Shown in pieces: positions 1-6,140 of a stretch of 13,947 nucleotides of DNA. The notes below the pieces were generated by a model. It was given only the letters and a program-made list of their open reading frames with translations, had not been told where the DNA came from and searched no databases. The stretch's first letter is position 1. Each line of letters begins with the position of its first letter. The position numbers and the translations under genes were made by a program. Source of the stretch: an uncultured Collinsella sp. (lineage in GTDB: Bacteria > Actinomycetota > Coriobacteriia > Coriobacteriales > Coriobacteriaceae); NCBI GenBank assembly GCA_902470265.1, contig CABRFW010000016.1, positions 1 through 13,947 of the forward strand. Reading direction: 5' to 3'.

Positions 1-42
1 AATCCTGCGGCCCCGTCGCTTTGTGCCGATAGGTAACGAGCG

Positions 43-663
43 TTAGCGCTCCATATTGGGGACGATGCTGCCTTCGGTCACCGCGTGCACGGCCAGGCGC
101 ATGATGTTGTCGTAGCCGGTCTTGTTGAGAATCTCCGAGATACGGCGCTTGATCGTGCCCTCGCTCATAAACAACTCGGCCGCAATCTCGCGACGGCTCT
201 TGCCTTCGCAGGCAAGGCGCAAAATCGACAGCTCAACGTCGTCGAGCGCCGCCGTGCCCGAAAAGATGCTTTCGGGCGGCTTGGGAAACGTGCAGTAACC
301 CGCCAGCGTGGAGCGCATCACGGCAAAGAGCTCATCGATGCCGACGTTCTTGTACACAAAGCTGTCGACGCCTGCCTCGCGCGCCTGATCCACAAACGTA
401 ATCTCGGGCATGCCCGTCATGATAATGACGCGGCACTCGGGCAGCTGCTCCTTGATGCGCGCCGCCGCCACGATGCCGTTGGAATCGTGCTCAGTGCACA
501 CATCCATCAGTATCATGTCCGGGCGCTCCTTGAGCGCAACGTCCAAGGCATCTGAGGCATCGGCGATGGCGGCAACAACGGTCATGTCGGGCTGGTCGCC
601 AACGGAGCGCGCGAGGCTCTCGCGCAAGATGGCTTGGTCTTCGACGATAAGGATACGAATCAT
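43..663 (-). CDS. LuxR/NarL-type response regulator
   Basis: A 206-residue response regulator, the output protein of the adjacent histidine kinase. The receiver domain covers residues 1-120: acidic pair E8/D9, phospho-acceptor D54 (ILMDV), switch threonine T83 and conserved lysine K105 (FVYKN). The C-terminal LuxR-type helix-turn-helix covers about 138-196, with a recognition region around SEGTIKRRISEILNKTG. Once phosphorylated it should bind DNA as a dimer. The frame stays open upstream to 882, but I start at the ATG at 661-663. This ATG overlaps the kinase stop by four bases (ATGA) and has AAAGGAG just upstream, and the residues before it are read through the kinase gene and look like no receiver domain. 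It is the last gene of a three-gene operon. No target promoter is visible in the window. The family call is firm; the regulon is unknown. Confidence 0.93.
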   Translation of the reverse strand: MIRILIVEDQAILRESLARSVGDQPDMTVVAAIADASDALDVALKERPDMILMDVCTEHDSNGIVAAARIKEQLPECRVIIMTGMPEITFVDQAREAGVDSFVYKNVGIDELFAVMRSTLAGYCTFPKPPESIFSGTAALDDVELSILRLACEGKSRREIAAELFMSEGTIKRRISEILNKTGYDNIMRLAVHAVTEGSIVPNMER

Positions 664-2156
664 GAGCTTCTCCTTTGGACCGTTGCGTTGGAGTTCAGCG
701 GAATGGATACCGTAAGCGTAAAGGGCGGGGCGGCATGGACCTCTAGGCTGCCGCCCAGATTTTGCGCGACATGCCTCATACCTGGAAAACCCGTTCCCTC
801 GCGATACGATACGGGGGCAGGCGCGCCGTCGTTTGAGACCGTCATGTGTGCAATGGCGCCGCCATCCGACCCCTCCCGCCACAGGCGCACCTGGACTTGG
901 TGGGCCTGCGCATGCTTGGTGGCATTGGTCGATGCCTCGCGGATAATCTGCAAAAAGGCGGCAGCGACGTGAGCATCGTCCGGAAGCGATCCATCTACAT
1001 CGATCTGAACGCTCACCAGGCCAAAGGCATGAACGATATCGCCCAGTTGCTCCGCAGGCTCGCTAGCGCCACCGCTACGCAGGTCGGCGGCAATCGAGCG
1101 CAGCAGCGGGTCAATCTGCTCGAGCGACTCGTCATCCAGACGCCCCTCCTCCAAGTATCGATGGAGAATAGACAGGCGCTGCCCGATCACGTCGTGCACG
1201 CGGGCACGCATGCGCAGGTAGGCTGCATTGTCGGCAACCTTCTTGACCTCTTCGATCTGAGTCTGAAGTTCTTGACCCGCAAGCTCAAGCAGGTGGTTGG
1301 CCTGCGTCAGACGGTCGTGGGCATGCGTGTACTCCGTCACGTCCAAGCCGATAATGCGCTCAAAGGGGCGGCCCGAAACCATAACCTCATCGCACGCGAA
1401 CAGACGAATCTCGGAGGGGGAAACCTCGACCACCGCACGCGCCTCCCCAAAGCGGTCCAAGTCGATTCGAACGCGGTTTTTGCTGCTCTCGGGCATCTCC
1501 GCACTGAGTTTTCGAAGACCGCCCCACGTATCGCTCATGTCGTGCAGGTCGGTGGGCATGTGAAGCTCCACGAGATTCCTGCGCATGCAGCGGTTCATGA
1601 GCAACGGGCGGCCCTTCGAATCCAGATACAGAATGCCGACGGGGATCACGTTAATGGTCTCGATCGTCGAAAACGCCGTGATGTCCTCCTGGCGGTTGCG
1701 CACGTCCATCAAAAGCGCCGCGACGGAGCGGAACAGGAAGAACGCGCCCTCCGCGATAAGGACTGCGGGCCACGCCGAACCCATGACGTAAACAAGCGGC
1801 GGCGTCGCGGCGACAACAAGCAGCAGCTCAACCATCATGACGGGACGACGATAATGCACCATAAGGACTACGCCATAGGCGGCAATCGCGGCGTTGAGCC
1901 ATAGCAGCGCGCCCGCCGCCTCGGCGACGACATAGAGCGGCGCCACCAGATACGACCCGCTCGACGCGAACAAGATGACGGCCGAGATAGCCAAGTGCAG
2001 CACAAGGCTCGCCTCGTAGGCGCAGATCACTTTGCGGTTGTAAGACGAACGACGCGATGCTATCAGCGGAAGGTGGATGGTCTGTAAGCACGCCACCAGG
2101 GCAAAGAGCACATCGAGCGCAACAATCTGGGGAAGGATAAGCGGCATCTGCATCAT
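660..2156 (-). CDS. Membrane sensor histidine kinase (HisKA_3 / NarL-partner type)
   Basis: A 498-residue sensor kinase. Residues 1-150 hold about five or six hydrophobic membrane segments. Residues 160-280 look like a PAS domain (starting near VIPVGILYLDSKGRP). A coiled coil leads into the dimerisation and phospho-acceptor helix RVHDVIGQRLS, with H321 followed by aspartate as in the HisKA_3 family that partners LuxR-type regulators. The HATPase_c domain fills about 395-488: N box REASTNATKHA (E407, N411), SNDG (D443) and glycine loop GTGFPG (about 454-459). It should phosphorylate the regulator encoded immediately downstream. The start is ambiguous: GTG at 2157-2159 is followed directly by ATG at 2154-2156, and either would overlap the stop of the upstream gene, so translation is probably coupled. 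I chose the ATG; the GTG adds one residue. Its C-terminal half parallels the upstream membrane protein (see findings). Stimulus unknown. Confidence 0.9.
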   Translation of the reverse strand: MMQMPLILPQIVALDVLFALVACLQTIHLPLIASRRSSYNRKVICAYEASLVLHLAISAVILFASSGSYLVAPLYVVAEAAGALLWLNAAIAAYGVVLMVHYRRPVMMVELLLVVAATPPLVYVMGSAWPAVLIAEGAFFLFRSVAALLMDVRNRQEDITAFSTIETINVIPVGILYLDSKGRPLLMNRCMRRNLVELHMPTDLHDMSDTWGGLRKLSAEMPESSKNRVRIDLDRFGEARAVVEVSPSEIRLFACDEVMVSGRPFERIIGLDVTEYTHAHDRLTQANHLLELAGQELQTQIEEVKKVADNAAYLRMRARVHDVIGQRLSILHRYLEEGRLDDESLEQIDPLLRSIAADLRSGGASEPAEQLGDIVHAFGLVSVQIDVDGSLPDDAHVAAAFLQIIREASTNATKHAQAHQVQVRLWREGSDGGAIAHMTVSNDGAPAPVSYREGTGFPGMRHVAQNLGGSLEVHAAPPFTLTVSIPLNSNATVQRRSS

Positions 2157-4039
2157 CACTCACCCGCCCACGGCATCAGCACGATCATACGCAGCTGACC
2201 GGCCTCGCCCTCAAGACGATACGCCACGTTACGCCCCTGCAGTGCGACCTCGAGCTCGTGCGCGGCGGGCGTCTGCGACAAGTCTTCCGCGTCGTTGGAA
2301 AAGAGTGTGGCACGCAGCTCCACGCTGCACGAATCGTGTTCGCTCAGATGGTACATGAGTGCCGGATGATCGATGGTGTAGGCGAAAAACGCAAAGTCAT
2401 ACACGCAGTCGTACAGCGCGCTTACCGTACTGGCATGCATCGGACGCCGTATGGCGATGATCGAAGCGCAGTCGACATCGATGGTGCGCAAGTCACTTGC
2501 CAGCTCGTTGGCAATGAGTTGGATACGATCGCGGTCAAATCCGCTTTCCCCATGCTGCGCCAACGTGAGCGAGCCCTTGCGTTTGCAATAGGCGACGAGC
2601 ATCTTGGCACATTGCAGCATGCGATAGCGCTCATGCGAGGATGCCTCATCGGTTAACGGCGGCAGCGAGCCCAGCAGCCCATACATCTCATCGAGCGCGC
2701 GGGCAAGCGCCTGGTCGACATCTTTGACCAGCAAGGCCTCGGCCTCCTGGTCGGCAAGATGCGTCTTAAGATCGTAGTCGGCCGTAAGTAGCTCGTTTTG
2801 GCGCTGCAATTCCATGCGCCGGTACGCCAGCTCGCGATTGAGCTCGTTGAGCTCCGATACGTCTTGGGCGAGCAATGCCGATCCGCCTAGCAGTGGGAAG
2901 GCGCGGTACATCACATCGGGATCGGACGCCACGGTAAAGGCGTGGGCATGCCCGTGCTCCTGAGCGCGCAGCTCTTCGCGCACACCCGCCGGAATCGGCT
3001 TTGATACCGGCGTGGCATAGACTTCCTGCAGGTCGCGCGTTATAACCTTAAGATCGAGCGGCAGGGTGTCGAAAATGTTGGCAATGCCGTGGTACGACGG
3101 AATGACGCCGCAATCGAGGCAAATCTCGAGCGTCACCACGCACAGCACGCAATAGACGAGCGAAAAGTTGAGCTTCCATGCCCAAGGCACGCGCAGGGCG
3201 TACGAAATGGCAAAGAACGCGCCGCCCAGCAGCACGAGTGCCGCCGTGCCCGAAAAACGTTGGATACGATAGGACGAGGAGCGCCCCACCAAAATGAAAA
3301 AGGCCACGAAGTTAAAGGCCGTCCATATCAGAACGGCAAAATAACCCCAGCCGTACGTGTAGTCGTTACTCCAGGTGTCGCTTGTGCGATCAAAGTGGAA
3401 TACCTGCCGGTGGAAATCGTTGGTGAGCACAAACCCGATGAGCAGGATAGCCGCGATCCACAGGGCCGTACGGTAGCGGCGACCCACGCGATGTTGTTCC
3501 AACCCTGCAAGGCGCAGGCCGCACAGCTGGTAGAGGAGCGGAATGAGCGTCATGGGCACATAGTACAGGTACCACAGCACGGTGGCATAGAACGGCGTGA
3601 ACGACTTGTACTTGAGGATGACCTCGATCATCCACAGGGCGCTGATGGTGGCAACGGCAACGAGGCGCCGGCGCAAGACGTAATCCAGACAGCGCAGATA
3701 GACCAGCACACCCCAGATTGAGAACGCGACGGCAGCGAGGAGCAGCGGAATCGAGCTCGAATGGATGAGCCCGTCCACGACCCCTTTGGACACCTCGCTA
3801 TAGATGGGCACGGTGTTGGAGAGCTTGGGGTCGGAAGCGAATAACGCCGGCAAGACCGCCAAAAGCAGAAGGAACAGGGCAGTGACGGCGCCGGCAATAA
3901 CGAAGGCGCGGCGACGGTACACCAGGTGCGTTATGCCAACGAGGAATCGCGGCATGGCGAAGAGCCTGCCGCCCCTGGGATCCGCTACCGGCGCGGATCG
4001 GGCGGCCACATGGCCGATATGTCGCTCGCGGGTACCCAT
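2156..4039 (-). CDS. 8-TM kinase-like membrane protein, probable pseudo-histidine-kinase
   Basis: A membrane protein of about 627 residues that heads the operon with the kinase and regulator. Counting from the ATG at 4039, eight hydrophobic segments lie at about 45-69, 93-116, 126-143, 151-173, 190-207, 229-252, 263-282 and 289-309. They are followed by a PAS-like stretch (about 315-395), a charged coiled coil (about 396-437) and a region resembling a histidine kinase. Where the neighbouring kinase reads VHDVIGQ this protein reads VKDVDQA, with K439 in place of histidine. The N-box region has D544 and D548, aromatics fill the rest, and no GTG/GxG loop remains. It is therefore unlikely to be an active kinase and may sense a signal and modulate its neighbour. 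The start is uncertain: ATG 4039 lacks a ribosome site but has a TACACT -10-like box 9 bases upstream (possibly leaderless), and ATG 3955 is the alternative. An open frame to 4126 begins inside a hairpin and was rejected. Confidence 0.78.
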   Translation of the reverse strand: MGTRERHIGHVAARSAPVADPRGGRLFAMPRFLVGITHLVYRRRAFVIAGAVTALFLLLLAVLPALFASDPKLSNTVPIYSEVSKGVVDGLIHSSSIPLLLAAVAFSIWGVLVYLRCLDYVLRRRLVAVATISALWMIEVILKYKSFTPFYATVLWYLYYVPMTLIPLLYQLCGLRLAGLEQHRVGRRYRTALWIAAILLIGFVLTNDFHRQVFHFDRTSDTWSNDYTYGWGYFAVLIWTAFNFVAFFILVGRSSSYRIQRFSGTAALVLLGGAFFAISYALRVPWAWKLNFSLVYCVLCVVTLEICLDCGVIPSYHGIANIFDTLPLDLKVITRDLQEVYATPVSKPIPAGVREELRAQEHGHAHAFTVASDPDVMYRAFPLLGGSALLAQDVSELNELNRELAYRRMELQRQNELLTADYDLKTHLADQEAEALLVKDVDQALARALDEMYGLLGSLPPLTDEASSHERYRMLQCAKMLVAYCKRKGSLTLAQHGESGFDRDRIQLIANELASDLRTIDVDCASIIAIRRPMHASTVSALYDCVYDFAFFAYTIDHPALMYHLSEHDSCSVELRATLFSNDAEDLSQTPAAHELEVALQGRNVAYRLEGEAGQLRMIVLMPWAGE

Positions 4040-4106
4040 AGTGCTTTTAGTGTACCGACAGGCAGGCTCAAAAAACGGGCCGCATGTCCCAAAATCCGTA
4101 GACGGC

Positions 4107-4145
4107 AAAGCGCCCGACGAGCACAAACTGCTCGCCGGGCGCTTT
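4107..4145 (-). terminator. Strong 17-bp stem-loop, probable terminator of the 6-phospho-beta-glucosidase gene
   Basis: The arms 4107-4123 and 4129-4145 pair over 17 positions with a single A/C mismatch around a 5-base loop (CAAAC). The stem is GC-rich in the middle and flanked by AAA and TTT, so it could work in either direction, although the U-tract is only three long. It lies between the minus-strand glucosidase gene and the promoter side of the sensor operon, which is where a terminator insulating the two units is expected. The inverted repeat is certain; the function is inferred. Confidence 0.6.
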
Positions 4146-4166
4146 GGTTAGGAGACTATGATTGCC

Positions 4167-4307
4167 GGGAAAGCCTAGGACAGGTCTGTAAGATTTGAGT
4201 CTAGGGTTTTCCAGGTGCCGTAGATTGGGTCGAATGGGGAGCGCCGCGTACTTAAGGTACGCAAGCGACGAATGAGGCCCAAGGTACGGTGGCTGGGAAA
4301 GCCTAGG
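4167..4307. repeat. Direct repeat GGGAAAGCCTAGG, two copies 128 bp apart
   Basis: GGGAAAGCCTAGG occurs at 4167-4179 and again at 4295-4307, where it contains the stop codon of the glucosidase gene. The match continues imperfectly (cagNtct) on the right of both copies. On the minus strand the left copy is preceded by codons reading SNLTDLS-stop, against SNGEDLA-stop for the real gene. It may therefore be a scrap of a second glucosidase gene end, or a coincidence of a duplicated repeat. Confidence 0.5.
4201..4306. repeat. 106-bp imperfect palindrome abutting the glucosidase stop codon
   Basis: The two halves of this stretch are imperfect reverse complements. The outer ends are CTAGGGTTTTCCAG and CTGGGAAAGCCTAG, intermediate blocks match around CCGTA and TTGGG, and the centre is a perfect GCGTAC-TTAAG-GTACGC hairpin. 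It holds no gene. The element ends exactly on the stop codon of the minus-strand glucosidase gene, so its transcript would carry a long 3' hairpin. It could be a termination or mRNA-stability structure or a REP/MITE-like intergenic element; the sequence alone does not decide. Confidence 0.55.
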
Positions 4308-5733
4308 CCAGATCTTCGCCGTTGGAAGCGATTACCTTCTTGTACCAGTCGAAGCTCTTCTTCTTGGAGCGCTTGAGGGTACCGTTGCCGGCATCGTCGC
4401 GGTCGACGTAGATGAAGCCGTAGCGCTTGGACATCTCGCCCGTGCCGGCCGAGACCAGGTCGATCGGGCCCCAGGTGGTGTAGCCCAGCAGGTCGACACC
4501 GTCCTCAGTCACCGCGTCGCGCATCGCAGCGATGTGCTGGCGCAGGTAGTCGATACGGTAGTCGTCGTTGATGGAGCCGTCCTCCTCGACAACGTCCTTG
4601 GCGCCCAGACCGTTTTCAACCACGAACAGCGGCTTCTGATAGCGGTCGTACAGGTCGTTGAGGGTGATGCGGAAGCCCAGCGGATCGATGGCCCAGCCCC
4701 ACTGGCTCTGCTGCAGGTAGGGGTTCTTGGCGCCGGCGAAGGCGTTGCCCTGGGTTTTCTCGACATCGGGATTGTCGGCGCCCGCGGAGCAGCGGGTGCT
4801 GTAGTAGCTAAAGCTGATGAAGTCGACGGTGTTGGCGGCCAGAATCTCGCGGTCCTCGTCGGTCATGCCCACGTCGATGCCCAGACGCTCAAGCTTCTTG
4901 ACGGCATAGGCCGGGTAATAGCCACGGCTCTGGACGTCGACGAAGAAGTAGTTGTCCTGGTTGTCGAGCTGTGCCTGGCGCACGTCGCCCGGGCGGCAGC
5001 TGTAGGGGTAGTAGCTACCGGCAGCGAGCATGCAGCCGATCTTGACCTCGGGGTCGATCTCGTGGGCGATCTTGGTGGCCCAAGCGCTGGCGACGAGCTC
5101 GTTGTGGGCGGCCAGGTACTCAACGGCCTCCTTGTTCTCGCCCTCCTCAAAGACCAGACCCGCGCCCATAAACGGCAGGTGCAGGATCATATTGATCTCG
5201 TTAAAGGTGAGCCAGTACTTCACCAGGCCCTTGTAGCGGGTGAAGATTGTGGTCGCGAGGTTCTTGTAGAAGTCGATGAGCTTGCGGTTGCGCCAGCCGC
5301 CGTATTCCTTGATGAGGTGGATCGGGCAGTCGAAGTGCGTGATGGTCACGAGCGGCTCGATGCCGTACTTTTGGCACTCGCGGAACACATCTTCATAGAA
5401 AGCCAGGCCGGCCTCGTTGGGCTCAGCCTCGTCACCGTTGGGGAAGATGCGGGTCCATGCCAGGCTCATGCGGAAGGTCTTAAAGCCCATCTCGGCGAAG
5501 AGGGCGATGTCCTCCTTGTAGTGATGGTAGAAATCGATGCCGGTCTGCGCGGGATAGTAGTAGCCATCCTCGAAGTCGAGCATCTTACGCTGGCCGGAGA
5601 CCACCGCGTAGCGCTCAGCGCCGTGCGGCGCCACGTCCACGTTAGCCAAGCCGCGACCGTCCACGTCGTAGGCACCCTCGCACTGGTTGGCAGCCGTCGC
5701 GCCGCCCCACAGGAAGTCTTTACGGAAAGCCAT
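4303..5733 (-). CDS. GH1 6-phospho-beta-glucosidase (BglA type)
   Basis: A 476-residue cytoplasmic glycoside hydrolase family 1 enzyme of full family length. It hydrolyses PTS-phosphorylated beta-glucosides (cellobiose, arbutin or salicin phosphates) to glucose 6-phosphate and an aglycone or sugar. The N-terminus FRKDFLWGGATAANQCEGA is typical of the family. The acid/base is E179 in TFNEIN and the nucleophile is E373 in VVENGLG. The C-terminal loop LVSAGTGEMSKRYGFIYVD carries the serine, lysine and tyrosine (S428, K436, Y438) that bind the 6-phosphate in phospho-glucosidases, which favours a phosphorylated substrate over a free one. The ATG at 5731-5733 has AAAGGA seven bases upstream. It is a single-gene unit with its own promoter at 5776-5804 and a terminator-like region after the stop. 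There is no adjacent PTS gene; the nearest, an EIIBC, is about 4 kb away in a separate unit. The exact aglycone is not inferable. Confidence 0.93.
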   Translation of the reverse strand: MAFRKDFLWGGATAANQCEGAYDVDGRGLANVDVAPHGAERYAVVSGQRKMLDFEDGYYYPAQTGIDFYHHYKEDIALFAEMGFKTFRMSLAWTRIFPNGDEAEPNEAGLAFYEDVFRECQKYGIEPLVTITHFDCPIHLIKEYGGWRNRKLIDFYKNLATTIFTRYKGLVKYWLTFNEINMILHLPFMGAGLVFEEGENKEAVEYLAAHNELVASAWATKIAHEIDPEVKIGCMLAAGSYYPYSCRPGDVRQAQLDNQDNYFFVDVQSRGYYPAYAVKKLERLGIDVGMTDEDREILAANTVDFISFSYYSTRCSAGADNPDVEKTQGNAFAGAKNPYLQQSQWGWAIDPLGFRITLNDLYDRYQKPLFVVENGLGAKDVVEEDGSINDDYRIDYLRQHIAAMRDAVTEDGVDLLGYTTWGPIDLVSAGTGEMSKRYGFIYVDRDDAGNGTLKRSKKKSFDWYKKVIASNGEDLA

Positions 5734-5775
5734 ACATCGATCCTTTCACACGCTGTTTGTCATAGGCTCAGTATC

Positions 5776-5804
5776 TCTATAAACGGCACGTCGCTCAACG
5801 GCAA
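5776..5804 (-). promoter_or_regulatory. Predicted sigma-70-type promoter of the 6-phospho-beta-glucosidase gene
   Basis: On the minus strand TTGCCG (5799-5804) and TATAGA (5776-5781) are separated by exactly 17 bases. Transcription would start near 5769, giving a leader of about 35 bases before the ATG at 5733 with its AAAGGA site. No operator palindrome or antiterminator hairpin is seen in this short leader, in contrast to the BglG operon. Prediction only. Confidence 0.55.
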
Positions 5805-5916
5805 CGGCGCAGGTCGACACTTCTTTTCGCTCCCGCATATCGGCAGACGGTGCGCTCCTGACACTTTTTGATACCTCGCGTGCACGAAAAAGCACCCGCC
5901 CACACGCCGCGAACGT

Positions 5917-6037
5917 CAAGTGAGTAGACTTTTTGGCAAAACTCAACCAGACCCGCCTTTGACGCCATCAAAACCGCAGGTAGCTTACCTGGCATGTTCC
6001 GGCGTGGTCAGACTAAGCCAAAAAGTCTACTCACTTG
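5917..6037. repeat. 121-bp element with 21-bp perfect terminal inverted repeats
   Basis: The arm at 5917-5937 begins CAAGTGAGTAGACTTTTT and its exact reverse complement occupies 6017-6037. The 79-base spacer contains a second perfect hairpin, CAGGTA-GCT-TACCTG (5977-5991), near the centre, so the whole unit can fold into a cruciform. It contains no open reading frame of note. There is no clear target-site duplication at its edges. It is either a MITE/REP-like element or a regulatory palindrome in the gap between the divergent glucosidase and ATPase genes. Confidence 0.7.
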
Positions 6038-6038
6038 C

Positions 6039-6072
6039 AAAAAAGGGCGCCTCCACAACAGCGAAGGCGCCC
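6039..6072 (-). terminator. Intrinsic terminator facing left
   Basis: Read on the minus strand, a 10-bp stem (6063-6072 with 6045-6054, one G-T wobble) and an 8-base loop are followed at once by six T residues (6039-6044). This is a textbook intrinsic terminator. On the plus strand the A-tract is on the wrong side, so it does not stop plus-strand transcription. No minus-strand gene lies directly upstream of it; to the right is the antisense of the ATPase gene. Confidence 0.75.
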
Positions 6073-6095
6073 TCGGGTGGCAGACCATTTGACTG

Positions 6096-6133
6096 AATAG
6101 GAAAGAAAGGAAAAAATAGGAAAGAAAGGAAAG
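6096..6133 (+). repeat. Tandem 19-bp purine-rich duplication ahead of the ATPase gene
   Basis: AATAGGAAAGAAAGGAAA is repeated at 6096-6113 and 6115-6132 with a 19-base period. The second copy runs into the AAAGGAGACTT-ATG start region of the ATPase gene, so each copy carries Shine-Dalgarno-like AGGAAAG sequence. The duplication could alter ribosome loading or be unstable by slippage; that is inference. Confidence 0.65.
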
Positions 6134-6140
6134 GAGACTT

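Noticed and set aside
38..51. Small GAGCG-TTAG-CGCTC hairpin over the response regulator stop codon
   Set aside because: The stem is only five pairs and no T-tract is seen before the window edge, so it is too weak to call a terminator.
664..882. In-frame upstream extension of the response regulator
   Set aside because: The extra 73 residues are read through the kinase gene and look like no known domain. The ATG at 663 has a strong AAAGGAG site and a four-base overlap with the kinase stop.
846..1904. Long plus-strand open frame of 352 codons
   Set aside because: It is antisense to the histidine kinase gene, shows no domain, and is an expected shadow of GC-rich coding sequence.
4040..4126. 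Longer N-terminus of the 8-TM protein from an ATG at 4126
   Set aside because: It would start inside the loop of the 17-bp terminator hairpin and has no ribosome site.
4534..5871. Long plus-strand open frame of 445 codons
   Set aside because: It mirrors the GH1 gene, and its repetitive Val/Ala/Leu/Asp composition is that of an antisense frame.
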